The translations under genes and the position numbers were made by a program. A stretch of 64,000 bases of DNA from Thalassospiraceae bacterium LMO-SO8. Its GTDB lineage: Bacteria; Pseudomonadota; Alphaproteobacteria; Rhodospirillales; Casp-alpha2. The DNA is taken from positions 1,550,001 to 1,614,000 of the forward strand of contig CP134226.1 in assembly GCA_031655335.1 (NCBI GenBank), written 5' to 3'. Positions 17,961 to 27,188 of the stretch are shown here, in pieces (the stretch's first letter is position 1; each line of letters opens with the position of its first letter). The notes below the pieces were generated by a model that saw only the letters and a list, made by a program, of their open reading frames with translations, searched no databases and was not told where the DNA came from.

Positions 17961-17999
17961 ATAAAAAAAGAGGGCCGGAAGACGTGAGTCTTCCGGCCC
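17961..17999 (-). terminator. rho-independent terminator of glnK–amtB
   Basis: A perfect 12-bp stem, GGGCCGGAAGAC (17972–17983) and GTCTTCCGGCCC (17988–17999), with a GTGA loop. On the minus strand it is followed by a T run (A run on the plus strand at about 17963–17969). It lies 24 bases beyond the amtB stop. Confidence 0.9.
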
Positions 18000-18022
18000 C
18001 ATAGGGAGTTGTGGAGGAGGAG

Positions 18023-19384
18023 TTAGATGGTTTGCGATCCGCGGAACTCGGGATAGGCCTCCAGGCCGCATTCGGCCATGTCGAGACCCTGTTCCTCTTC
18101 TTCCGGCGACACCCGGACCCCACCCATGACCATCTTCAGGACGAACCAGATGATGGCGGAGGTGACGATCACGAAGATGCCGATGGAACCGACGCCCACG
18201 GCCTGCTTGTAGAAGGACGCGTCGGCGTTGGACAGCGGCACCGCCATGGTGCCCCAGATGCCGGCCACGAGGTGGACCGGAATGGCGCCGACCACGTCGT
18301 CGATCTTCAGCTTGTCGAGCAGCGGCACGACCACCACCACGATCACGCCACCAACGGCGCCGATGATCGCGGCCAGACCCAGGGAGGGCGTGTCCGGACC
18401 GGCGGTGATCGACACCAGGCCGGCCAGGGCGCCGTTCAGCGCCATGGTCAGGTCGACCTTCTTGTAGATCAGCTGGGTCAGGACGATGGCGGCCAGGACC
18501 CCGCCGGCGGCGGCGATGTTGGTGTTGATGTAGATGTTGGAGATCGCGATGGCGTCAGCCGCCGAGCCCATGGCGAGCTGCGAGCCGCCGTTGAACCCGA
18601 ACCAGCCGAGCCACAGGATGAAGGTGCCCAGCGTGGCGAGCGGCAGGTTGGCGCCCGGCATCGGCCGCACGGTGCCGTCGGCGCCGTACTTGCCCTTGCG
18701 GGCCCCGATGATGATGGCGCCGGTCAAGGCCGCCCAGCCGCCCACGGAGTGGACCAGGGTGGAGCCGGCGAAATCGGCGAAGCCCATTTCGGACAGCCAG
18801 CCGCCGCCCCACTGCCAGGACCCCTGGATCGGGTAGATGATGCCCGTCAGGATGACCGTGAAGATGAGGAAGGCCCACAGCTTGACGCGCTCGGCCACGG
18901 TCCCGGAAACGATCGAGGCCGCGGTCGCGACGAACACCAACTGGAAGAAGAAGTCGGAGGCCGCGGAATAACCGACGGCGCCGTCACCGACGAACTTGCC
19001 GGCCGCCGCCGCGCTGTCGTCCTGGCCCCACAGGGAGAAAGAGCCCATGAAGCCGCCGTCCACACCCGAATACATCAGGTTGTAGCCGATCAGGTAGTAC
19101 ATGACCGAGGCGATGGAGAACAAGGCGACGTTCTTCAGGCACTGCATGGCGGTGTTCTTGGTCCGCACCAGGCCTGCTTCGAGCATGGCGAAGCCCGCGG
19201 CCATCCACATGACCAGGAAACCGTGCACCAGGAACGAAAAGGTGTTGAAGACAAACTGGGATTCGCCGGGAACTTCGGCATGGGCCGCGCCGGACATAAC
19301 CAGCAGCAGCATCGCCGCTCCGACCACGCCGGCCAACCGCGCGACGCCTTTCGAAAGCGTGTGTTTCAGATTTTCAATAAGCAT
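18023..19384 (-). CDS. amtB: ammonium transporter AmtB
   Basis: A 453-aa Amt/Rh-family channel. An N-terminal signal-like segment (LAGVVGAAMLLLVMSGAAHA) is followed by about eleven membrane segments. Family signatures are GYNLMYSG, DFAGSTLVHSVGGWAALTGA with one pore histidine, FILWLGWFGFNGGS, TAGPDTPSLG in place of the common VTAGAGYV, and DVVGAIPVHLVAGIWGTMAV with the second pore histidine. A strong AGGAGG ribosome binding site precedes the ATG. It follows glnK by 12 bases; the pair forms the usual operon in which GlnK plugs AmtB under nitrogen sufficiency. Confidence 0.97.
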   Translation of the reverse strand: MLIENLKHTLSKGVARLAGVVGAAMLLLVMSGAAHAEVPGESQFVFNTFSFLVHGFLVMWMAAGFAMLEAGLVRTKNTAMQCLKNVALFSIASVMYYLIGYNLMYSGVDGGFMGSFSLWGQDDSAAAAGKFVGDGAVGYSAASDFFFQLVFVATAASIVSGTVAERVKLWAFLIFTVILTGIIYPIQGSWQWGGGWLSEMGFADFAGSTLVHSVGGWAALTGAIIIGARKGKYGADGTVRPMPGANLPLATLGTFILWLGWFGFNGGSQLAMGSAADAIAISNIYINTNIAAAGGVLAAIVLTQLIYKKVDLTMALNGALAGLVSITAGPDTPSLGLAAIIGAVGGVIVVVVVPLLDKLKIDDVVGAIPVHLVAGIWGTMAVPLSNADASFYKQAVGVGSIGIFVIVTSAIIWFVLKMVMGGVRVSPEEEEQGLDMAECGLEAYPEFRGSQTI

Positions 19385-19396
19385 TTGGAAAACCTC

Positions 19397-19888
<492 letters not shown>

Positions 19889-20083
19889 TTATATCAGTGA
19901 CTTAAGGGATCGCGCCCGGCCGGCGGGACAAATTTAGGTGCGCATTTTTTGTTCAAAAAACCTAATTTGCTCATTTATTAAACAATTATGGCGTCTGGAC
20001 ATTCCGCGCCGGCGGAGTGATTCTTGGCCGCAAGGCAGGCGGACGCTTTCCGGCTTTCAGCGGCAGCGGCAAAGGCGCATTTC

Positions 20084-21376
20084 ATGATCCGAAAAGAGCA
20101 GGCAACGGGCGGCGGGGCGACGGACGGCGGAACGGCCGACCTGTCGGCCGATGTGGCGGTTGTCGGCGGGGGCCTGGTCGGCGGCACCCTCGCCGTGCTG
20201 CTGGCGAACGCCGGGTTTTCCGTCATCCTGGTCGACCGCGCCGATCCGGCGGCCGGACTCGACGCCGGGTTCGACGGCCGCGCCTCGGCCATCGCGCTGG
20301 CGACTCACCGGGTGCTGGCGGCGGCGGGTCTGTGGGAGTATCTGGGGCCCCGGTCGTCGCCGATCCGGGACATCCGGGTCGCCGACGCGGGCTCGTTGCT
20401 GTTCCTGCATTACGACCACAGCCTGGTCGGCGACGCCCCCTTCGGCCACATGATCGAAAACCGCCATCTGCGCCGCGCGCTGCATGACGCGCAGCGGGCG
20501 GCCCGTAACCTGACCGTCCTGGCCCCCGCCGGGATTACCGGCATGGACCTGGATTCCGCCGGCGCCCGGCTGACCCTCGCCGACGGGCGGACCCTGGGGG
20601 CCGGCCTGATCGTCGGCGCCGACGGCCGCGCGTCGCGCACCCGCGCCTGGGCCGGCATCCGCGCCACGGGCTGGAATTACGGCCAGACGGGCATCGTCTG
20701 CACGGTCGACCACGAACGGCCCCACGGCTTCGTCGCGCATGAGCATTTCCTTGCCGCCGGGCCTTTCGCGATCCTGCCGATCAAGGGGGGGCCGGACCGC
20801 GAACAGCACCAGTCGTCCCTGGTGTGGACGGAACGGGACGCCCTGGCCCCGGCCCTCATGGCGCTCGATGACGACGATTTCCTGGCCGAACTGGCGCTGC
20901 GTTTCGGCGACTTTCTGGGCTCGCTCGCCCTGGTCGGCCCGCGCTGGAGCTATCCGCTCTCCCTGCTGGTCGCCGAACGGGCGACGGCGCCGCGCTTCGT
21001 GCTGGCGGGCGACGCGCTGCACGGCATGCATCCGATTGCCGGCCAGGGCCTGAACATGGGCCTGCGCGACGTCGCGGTCCTGGCCGAGGTCCTGGCCGAC
21101 GCCAAGGCGCTCGGTCTCGACCTGGGATCGTCCGCCGTGCTCGAAGATTACGAACGCGGCCGCCGCTTCGACAATTCCCTGATGCTGGGCATGACCGACG
21201 CCCTCAACCGTCTGTTCTCCAACGCCGTGCCGCCGCTGCGCCTGGCCCGGGACCTGGGCCTGGGCGCGGTCAACGCCCTGCCCGAACTGAAAAAGCTGTT
21301 CATGCGTCACGCCATGGGCGAGGTCGGTGAGCTGCCCCGCCTGATGCGCGGCGGAACCCTGTCGCCGCCCTCTTGA
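20084..21376 (+). CDS. UbiH/UbiF/COQ6-family FAD hydroxylase (ubiquinone biosynthesis)
   Basis: A 430-aa flavin monooxygenase. It has the Rossmann motif DVAVVGGGLVGGTLAVLLANAG near the N-terminus, the middle GADGRASRTRAWAGI (DG motif), and the C-terminal FAD-ribityl motif FVLAGDALHGMHPIAGQGLNMGLRD, which is the UbiH/COQ6 signature. Expected to hydroxylate the ubiquinone ring at one of three positions; which one cannot be told. The ATG at 20084 is preferred over one at 20024, because the first motif then begins at a normal distance. It is divergent from glnK. Confidence 0.9.
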   Translation: MIRKEQATGGGATDGGTADLSADVAVVGGGLVGGTLAVLLANAGFSVILVDRADPAAGLDAGFDGRASAIALATHRVLAAAGLWEYLGPRSSPIRDIRVADAGSLLFLHYDHSLVGDAPFGHMIENRHLRRALHDAQRAARNLTVLAPAGITGMDLDSAGARLTLADGRTLGAGLIVGADGRASRTRAWAGIRATGWNYGQTGIVCTVDHERPHGFVAHEHFLAAGPFAILPIKGGPDREQHQSSLVWTERDALAPALMALDDDDFLAELALRFGDFLGSLALVGPRWSYPLSLLVAERATAPRFVLAGDALHGMHPIAGQGLNMGLRDVAVLAEVLADAKALGLDLGSSAVLEDYERGRRFDNSLMLGMTDALNRLFSNAVPPLRLARDLGLGAVNALPELKKLFMRHAMGEVGELPRLMRGGTLSPPS

Positions 21377-21506
21377 TCCAGATCACCGCGCCCCGGCGGC
21401 GCATGGCCTATGAAGGCTGTGGATTTGGGCCCGGACGCAACGTTTGACGGGCCCCGCGGAAGCATTTAACAGGAGAGCCCGGCCCGACGCGGGACCGGCA
21501 ACGACG

Positions 21507-22181
21507 ATGATGGACGGCACCATGACCACTCCCTCCGCCAATACGGCGCGGCTTCAGGCCAGCCTGGACAATTGCGAGACGCGGACCACGCCGTTCGCCC
21601 ATTGGCTGCTCGACGACGTGTTCACGGATGAGGCGGTCGACGCCCTGCGCGCCCTGCCGTTCGACGCGCCCCGGGTCGAGTACACTAAGGGGGCGCGCGC
21701 CGCCAACAACGACAGCCGCAGCTATTTCGATCCGGGCCGGCGCGCCGAATTCGCCGTTTGCGAGGACATCGCTCAGGGTTTTCAGGACCCGGCCACGGTC
21801 AAGCGCATCGAAAAGATGTGCGGCATCGACCTCGCCGGCAGTTTCCTGCGCCTGGAATACGCCCAGGACCGCGACGGCTTCTGGCTGCATCCGCACAAGG
21901 ACATCTCGGTCAAGAAGCTGAGCCTCCTGGTCTATCTGTCCCAAGCGCCCGAGGGCGAGGACTGGGGCACCGACATCTTTTCCGGACCCAAGGAAGAGGA
22001 TTATTTCGGCCCGACCCCGCATCGCCAGAACCGCGCCCTGGTGTTCGTGCCGGGATCGGATACCTGGCACGGTTTCCGCCGCAAGCCGATCACCGGCGTG
22101 CGCCAGACCCTGATCGTCAATTTCGTCGGCGACGACTGGAACAACACCCACGAACTGGCCTTTCCGGGCCAGCCGGTCTAG
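21507..22181 (+). CDS. 2OG-Fe(II) oxygenase-like protein
   Basis: A 224-aa protein (224 from the ATG at 21507, 219 from the one at 21522). The metal triad is visible: GFWLHPHKDIS supplies the H-x-D pair, DTWHGF the distal histidine, and GVRQTLIVNFV the 2-oxoglutarate-binding arginine. SLLVYLSQAP corresponds to the core strand. These features fit the prolyl-hydroxylase-like oxygenase superfamily; the substrate is unknown. It lies 130 bases after the UbiH-family gene on the same strand, so a joint transcript is possible but not required. Confidence 0.78.
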   Translation: MMDGTMTTPSANTARLQASLDNCETRTTPFAHWLLDDVFTDEAVDALRALPFDAPRVEYTKGARAANNDSRSYFDPGRRAEFAVCEDIAQGFQDPATVKRIEKMCGIDLAGSFLRLEYAQDRDGFWLHPHKDISVKKLSLLVYLSQAPEGEDWGTDIFSGPKEEDYFGPTPHRQNRALVFVPGSDTWHGFRRKPITGVRQTLIVNFVGDDWNNTHELAFPGQPV

Positions 22182-22284
22182 GGACCGGCGGGCGCCCCTC
22201 CCCCGATTAAATTCGCCGTCGTCAGGCAGACGTCAGGTTCATTCTCCATAAGACAGGCGAACTCGGATTAAGGGTGTTCGTCTG

Positions 22285-23157
22285 TTGTCTGCCCGAAAGA
22301 ATATCATTGTATTTTCACGGACCCGCCGTTGCCGGTGGCGTTCCCGGCTGGCCCCGGCGGGGCTTGGCGCGGCGCTGCTTGCCGCCGCGGCCGGACCGGC
22401 CGCCGCGGCCGCGTGCGACCCCTTCCCCAGCGACCCCTACGTCGGCGCCGTCAGCCATGAACGGGTCATCAATTATGTCGACCGGCAATTCGCCGGGGAC
22501 TGGTCGCTCTACATCCAGTTGCAGGCCGAACGCATCCGCCGGATCGACGCCCTGGCCCAGGCGGGCAAGGCGCTGCCGGTGCGGCACGGTGGCGGCCGGG
22601 TCGATCTCACGGGAAGCGATCTGGACCGTTACGTCGCCCTGGCGCGCAAACGCCTGCGGGTGCTGCGTTGTCTCAGCCATCGGTCCGATGCGGTGATCGA
22701 AGCCTCGGCGGCGCATCTCAACGACTTCGCGACGGCGGCCGGCGGGACCCAGGTCGCGGTGGTGCCGAAAACCGCGCCCGCCGCCGCGCCCACACCCAAG
22801 GCCCCGGAAACACCGCCGGCGCCGCAGCAGGCCCGCCTGCAACTTCGCAGCCTGGTCGCCAATCCGCCGGCGCCGCCGCACGATCTGATCATCACGGCGT
22901 CCTGCGACGGGACCGGGGCGCTGATCAAGGTCGCCAACCTGGGCGCGGCGTTCCCGGCGCCCGGGAACATCACCGTGTTTCGCCTGGATGCGGACAATCA
23001 GGTCGTGAAGACCCGGCGCGTGCAGCTTAGCGCCAGGCAGGTCTCGTCCTTCAAGGTCAAGGGGCAGCCCGGCGTGACGGAACGCTATGGCGTGTTCGTC
23101 GACCCGTCCTGGTATTTCCGCGGCCGAACGGTCGACGCCGCCCTGACCTGCGGCTGA
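22285..23157 (+). CDS. exported protein of unknown function
   Basis: A 290-aa protein read from a TTG at 22285 (start uncertain). An arginine-rich head (FSRTRRCRWRSR) and a hydrophobic Ala/Leu stretch ending AAGPAAAAAC look like a signal peptide. The mature protein has a helical region (HERVINYVDRQFAGDWSLYI, LDRYVALARKRLRVLRCLS), a Pro/Ala linker (about 160–185), and a C-terminal beta-rich part (DLIITASCDGTGALIKVANLG to RYGVFVDPSWYF) with cysteines at both ends that could form a disulfide. I do not recognise the family. It is followed by a terminator-like hairpin. Confidence 0.7.
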   Translation: MSARKNIIVFSRTRRCRWRSRLAPAGLGAALLAAAAGPAAAAACDPFPSDPYVGAVSHERVINYVDRQFAGDWSLYIQLQAERIRRIDALAQAGKALPVRHGGGRVDLTGSDLDRYVALARKRLRVLRCLSHRSDAVIEASAAHLNDFATAAGGTQVAVVPKTAPAAAPTPKAPETPPAPQQARLQLRSLVANPPAPPHDLIITASCDGTGALIKVANLGAAFPAPGNITVFRLDADNQVVKTRRVQLSARQVSSFKVKGQPGVTERYGVFVDPSWYFRGRTVDAALTCG

Positions 23158-23182
23158 GCATCCAGCCGACGCCCAACGGCCC

Positions 23183-23207
23183 ATTCCCCGCGCCGCGCGC
23201 GGGGAAT
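23183..23207 (+). terminator. hairpin after the exported-protein gene, probable terminator
   Basis: An 11-bp perfect stem, ATTCCCCGCGC / GCGCGGGGAAT with a CGC loop, starts 26 bases after the stop codon at 23157. It is followed only by TTCCTTGCC, so the T tract is poor. Because it is symmetric it could act on either strand, but no minus-strand gene lies to its right nearby. Confidence 0.55.
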
Positions 23208-23280
23208 TTCCTTGCCATCACCACCCCCGATCGCGTTGAAATGAATCCGGGGGGCGACGGACGGCTGGGAGGCAAAGCCC

Positions 23281-25248
23281 GTGACGATCGATGTTGAATG
23301 GCGCGACTACGACGTGGTCGTGGTCGGCTCGGGCGGCGCCGGCAGTGCCGCGGCGGACGCGGCGGCGGCCGAGGGTGCCCGTGTGCTGGTCGTGTCCAAG
23401 GACCCCATCGCCTGTTCCGACACCAAAATTTCCGAAGGCAACGCGACCGTGCGCGGGTCGGTCAGCGACGCGGATACGGAGCGCGCATTGTCCGACAACC
23501 TGCGCGTATCGGGCGCGGACCTGCCGCTGCCGGCCCTGACCGACGCCTATGCCAGGGATAGCCGTCCCGCCTATGACTGGTACCGGACCCACGGCCTGCG
23601 GCCCAAGATCAACCCGACGCGCCAGGGTCCCTTTGCCCGGCCCCTGGCCAAGGGCGGGCATACGGTGGCGCGTTCCGTCGGGCATAAGAACGCCGGCGTC
23701 GCCTTCAGCCACGCGGCCTGGGACGCGGTGATCGACAGCGCGCGGATCGATTATCTGGAAGACGCCTGGTTCCTCGACCTCGCCGTCGCGGGGGCCGAAG
23801 ACGGCGCCGCCGGCCGTGTCGTGGGCGGTCTGGTCTATCATGCCGCGGCGGGCACCCTGGTCGCCGTGCGCGCCCCCGCCGTGGTGATGGCGTCCGGCGG
23901 GCTCAACACGCTCTATTTTCCCAAGACCGACACCATGCGCGGCAACACGGGCGACGGTTACGCCGCCGCCGCCCGCGCCGGCGCGGATCTGGTCGATATG
24001 GAACAAGTGCAGTTCCTGCCGTTCTGCCTGACCGCACCCGCGTCCTACGAAGGATTGCTGGTGGGCGAGCCGTCGACGGCGAGTTTCCTGGGCGTGCTGC
24101 GCGACCGCCACGGCACGGTCATCCTGGACGGCGTCTATCTGCGCACCCGCGCGGAATGTTCCGCCGCCATCATGCGCGCCGTCGCCGACGGCCGCGGCAC
24201 GGACGGCGGCGGGGCTTATCTGGACCTCACGGCGAACGCCCGCCTGCCCCGTTCGGGCAAGGGCTTCATGCGCTATCTGGAAACCTCCATGCCCTCGGCC
24301 TACCGCACGGCCCGTCAGGCCCTCAGCAAGCCGGCGGTGCGCTGCGAGGAACCCTGGGAAGTGCGCCCCGCCGCCCATTACACCATGGGCGGCATCCGCG
24401 TCGACGCCACGGGGGCGTCCGCCGGCGGCCCCGGCGACGGCACCGCCGCCGCCGGGTTGGCCGGGCTGTTCGCCGCCGGTCAGGCCATGGGCGGCGTGTT
24501 CGGCGCCAACCGCCTGGGCTCCACCGCCTTGACGGAAAACGCCGTGTTCGGCCTGCGCGCCGGGCGCGCGGCGGCGGGTCATGCGCGGACTGGCCCCCGC
24601 CCCGCCGGCGATGAGGCCTTCCGCCCGTTGATCGCCGCCGCCGTGGCCCGGTTCGGGTACGGCGGCGACCAGGCGCCGGCGCATCTCAAGCTCGAATTGC
24701 AGCGCGCGGCCTGGGACTGCATCGGCCCGGCGCGCACGGCCGACAGCCTGGACCGCATGGACGCCGTGATCGACGACCTGGCCGCCCGCGCCGGGCGCGC
24801 GGCGATCCCTGATTACGGCCTGTGGAACCAGGCCTTCATCGAATGGGCGGAATTGCGCAACCTGCTCGACGTCGCCCGCGCGGTGACGGCGGCCGCCCGC
24901 GAACGGGACGCCAGCGTCGGCGGCCACGTGCGCCTGGACCGGCCCCAGGTGTCGATCCTGGCCCAGCCCTATTCGACCGTGGTGCGGGGCCGGGCCGGGA
25001 ACGGCGGCGTGTTGCGCTTTCATGCGGTCCGCGCCCACCGGCCGCGCACGCCGGCGGGGCGTCTTCTCGTCATGCGGCTGAAGGATGCCTGGCGCAAGGC
25101 CCAGGCCAAGGCGCTCTGCCTGCTGCCGCCGGGCCTGCTCGACCCCATTCTCGACCGCCGCTATCGGGCCATCCTGGGCCCGGCGGACGCCGCACCCGCT
25201 GTCTCACCCGGCGGACCCCGCGCCGCCGTCGCCGACGCCGCCGACTAG
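23281..25248 (+). CDS. fumarate reductase/succinate dehydrogenase-like flavoprotein
   Basis: A 655-aa FAD protein with a GTG start preceded by GGGAGG. The Rossmann motif DVVVVGSGGAGSAAADAAAA (residues about 10–29), the HYTMGGIRVDATG segment near residue 366, and FGANRLGSTALTENAVFG place it in the FrdA/SdhA/AprA/NadB superfamily. The covalent-FAD histidine of SdhA is absent (SDTKISEGN), and the usual F-H-P-T substrate motif reads FLPF near residue 245. The C-terminal part has the helical bundle and RPQVSILAQPYSTVVRGRAG. The iron-sulfur partner begins 12 bases downstream. A typical dicarboxylate substrate is therefore doubtful. Confidence 0.85.
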   Translation: MTIDVEWRDYDVVVVGSGGAGSAAADAAAAEGARVLVVSKDPIACSDTKISEGNATVRGSVSDADTERALSDNLRVSGADLPLPALTDAYARDSRPAYDWYRTHGLRPKINPTRQGPFARPLAKGGHTVARSVGHKNAGVAFSHAAWDAVIDSARIDYLEDAWFLDLAVAGAEDGAAGRVVGGLVYHAAAGTLVAVRAPAVVMASGGLNTLYFPKTDTMRGNTGDGYAAAARAGADLVDMEQVQFLPFCLTAPASYEGLLVGEPSTASFLGVLRDRHGTVILDGVYLRTRAECSAAIMRAVADGRGTDGGGAYLDLTANARLPRSGKGFMRYLETSMPSAYRTARQALSKPAVRCEEPWEVRPAAHYTMGGIRVDATGASAGGPGDGTAAAGLAGLFAAGQAMGGVFGANRLGSTALTENAVFGLRAGRAAAGHARTGPRPAGDEAFRPLIAAAVARFGYGGDQAPAHLKLELQRAAWDCIGPARTADSLDRMDAVIDDLAARAGRAAIPDYGLWNQAFIEWAELRNLLDVARAVTAAARERDASVGGHVRLDRPQVSILAQPYSTVVRGRAGNGGVLRFHAVRAHRPRTPAGRLLVMRLKDAWRKAQAKALCLLPPGLLDPILDRRYRAILGPADAAPAVSPGGPRAAVADAAD

Positions 25249-25260
25249 AAAGCCCAGCCC

Positions 25261-25992
25261 ATGAAGATTGATATCGTCACCACCCGCAACGGCGTCCGTA
25301 AGGTCGTCGCCTATGACTACCGCCCGCGCCAGGAAGGCGAGCGGCCGATGATCCTGGATGTTTTGCTACAGGCCCAGGCGACGGTAATGCCGGATCTCGC
25401 CTTCCGCTACGGCTGCCGGGCACGCAATTGCGGGGTCTGCACGGTCGACGTCAACGGCCGCCCGCGCATCGCCTGCCGTGCGCGCGTGCGCGACGGCGAC
25501 CGCATCGAGCCCATGGCGACCCTGCCCGTGCTGGCCGACCTGGTGGTGCGCCGCGACGGCATCGCCCGCCAGTTGCAGGGCCGCGCGGCGGCGGATCACC
25601 GCGACCCGGATATCAACGCCGAGGCGCCCGAGGCCTACCATGACCTGACCGCCTGCATCGAATGCTATGCCTGCCTGGACGGCTGTCCCATGCATGCCCG
25701 CAATTTCGCGGACGGCGCCGACGATGCGGCCGCGCCCGACCCGGCGGCGGGATACCGTTGGGGCAATCCCTTTTCCCTGCTGAAGCTGCAACGCCTGCGC
25801 CTTGACCCCTGCGTGACCGAGGACGGCCGCCGGGCGGCGCTGGATGCGGCGATCGATCTGGGCCTCGACGCCTGCGTCGGCTGCAAGGGCTGCAAATGCG
25901 GCGTCGGCATCGACCTCAAGGGCGGGGTCGTCGGCGAACTGCTGGCCGCCGCCGGCGACCGGCTGCCGGCCCAGACGGCCCCCGCCGACTGA
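25261..25992 (+). CDS. FrdB/SdhB-like iron-sulfur subunit with unusual second cluster motif
   Basis: A 243-aa iron-sulfur protein paired with the preceding flavoprotein. The N-terminal ferredoxin-like domain holds a [2Fe-2S] set, Cys52, Cys57, Cys60 and Cys72 (YGCRARNCGVCTVDVNG...ACR). The C-terminal domain has a standard [4Fe-4S] motif at Cys132, 135, 138 and 142 (CIECYACLDGCPM). The last motif is unusual: Cys205, 208, 211 and 213 (CVGCKGCKCGVGID) with only one residue between the last two cysteines and no following proline. No anchor subunit gene follows, so the complex should be soluble. The stop is 15 bases from the convergent methyltransferase gene. Confidence 0.85.
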   Translation: MKIDIVTTRNGVRKVVAYDYRPRQEGERPMILDVLLQAQATVMPDLAFRYGCRARNCGVCTVDVNGRPRIACRARVRDGDRIEPMATLPVLADLVVRRDGIARQLQGRAAADHRDPDINAEAPEAYHDLTACIECYACLDGCPMHARNFADGADDAAAPDPAAGYRWGNPFSLLKLQRLRLDPCVTEDGRRAALDAAIDLGLDACVGCKGCKCGVGIDLKGGVVGELLAAAGDRLPAQTAPAD

Positions 25993-26007
25993 TTGTCCCC
26001 CGCTCGC

Positions 26008-26955
26008 TCAGGCGGCGTCGCGGCAGGCGTGACCGATGCAGGCGACGTGGCGATGGTCCGTGCCGCAGCAGCCGCCCAGCACCGTGAAATGCGGAAACGC
26101 GGCCCGCAGGGCGCGGTATTGGCCGCCCAGTTCCTGGGGGTTGCCTTCGTCCAGGTCCACCGCGTTGTCAAGCTCCGCATGGCTTTTGGTCGAGGCGTTG
26201 GCGCGCAGGCCCCTGATCCGCCGGGCCCAGTCCGCGCCCGCGTCCAGGGCGTCCTCGAAATGGGTCGGATGGGCGCAGTTGATCATGTAATAGGCGACGG
26301 CGCCGCCGGTCGCGTCATCGACGGCCGCGATGGCGTCGGCCAGGGGCCGCCCCTCGGGCAGGCGGCCGTCGGTTTCCGTGGTGAAGGCAATGACCACGGG
26401 CATGGCGGCCTTCGCGGCGGCGCGGGCGATGCCGACGGCCTCGCCCACATGGGTGATGGTCATGGCCGTCACCAGGTCGGCATCGGTTTCGGCAAAGACC
26501 GCGACCTGCGCCATGTGATAGGCCTCGGCCGCATCGGGGGTCAGCAGGTCCGCCGGGTTGTAGCCGTCGCCGCGCGGGCCGATGTTGCCGCTGATGACCA
26601 TGGGGTTTTGCGGGGTTTCATGACGCGTGCGGATGTCGGCCATCAGGGCCACGGCCTCGACGTTGATGCGCGCCAGGTCGGCGGGGCCGTAGCCCAGTTT
26701 GGCGCCCCAGTCCGCATTGGCCCGCCAGGTCGGGGTCTCCAGGACGAAGCCCGCCCCCTGGGCCAGCGCGGCCAGGATGTAGGGCGTCATATAGGCCGTG
26801 ATCTCGGCCCGACCCGTGGCGTCGTCGAGCAAGGGGAACGATGCGAATTCCGGCAGGCCGATGCCCCGCTGAAAACAGAGATAGGTCTCCATTCCGCCGT
26901 CGGTGAGAAAAAGTCCGCCGTCCAGTTGCGGCAGTCGGGTGCGGTATGTCGCCAT
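26008..26955 (-). CDS. homocysteine S-methyltransferase family protein
   Basis: A 315-aa member of the zinc/thiol methyltransferase barrel family (MmuM/BHMT type). It begins with LDGGLFLTDGGMETYLCF. The zinc cysteines are in YYMINCAHPTHF and GGCCGTDHRHV, and the GNIGPRGDGY segment is conserved. Such enzymes methylate homocysteine from S-methylmethionine, betaine or related donors; the donor is not evident. The ATG at 26955 is chosen over one at 26973. A TetR gene is divergent upstream, with a dyad in the shared region. Confidence 0.9.
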   Translation of the reverse strand: MATYRTRLPQLDGGLFLTDGGMETYLCFQRGIGLPEFASFPLLDDATGRAEITAYMTPYILAALAQGAGFVLETPTWRANADWGAKLGYGPADLARINVEAVALMADIRTRHETPQNPMVISGNIGPRGDGYNPADLLTPDAAEAYHMAQVAVFAETDADLVTAMTITHVGEAVGIARAAAKAAMPVVIAFTTETDGRLPEGRPLADAIAAVDDATGGAVAYYMINCAHPTHFEDALDAGADWARRIRGLRANASTKSHAELDNAVDLDEGNPQELGGQYRALRAAFPHFTVLGGCCGTDHRHVACIGHACRDAA

Positions 26956-27141
26956 GGTTTGTCTCCTTTTCAATGATGGGCGGTCGGATTAAAGAAGGGC
27001 GGCATGGATAGCGGCTGGACCCGGCCCGCGACAGGCGACCCGTGGTCCTGCCGGGGCATTTTCTTTTTTGATTTAATATCAATCGGTTGAGAGAGGCTTT
27101 CGAGGGGCCGCGAGAAGGCCTTGGCAATCCTCGCGAAAAAA

Positions 27142-27158
27142 CTGTACCTACGGTGCAG
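27142..27158. promoter_or_regulatory. near-perfect dyad CTGTACC-TAC-GGTGCAG upstream of the TetR gene
   Basis: A 7-bp inverted repeat with one mismatch (CTGTACC / GGTGCAG) and a 3-base centre, 31 bases before the preferred tetR ATG at 27189, in the region shared with the divergent homocysteine methyltransferase gene. A 17-bp dyad is a normal size for a TetR operator. Autoregulation is inferred from position only. Confidence 0.4.
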
Positions 27159-27188
27159 CTTCGGAGGGCACGGCGGATGGTTTCAGGC

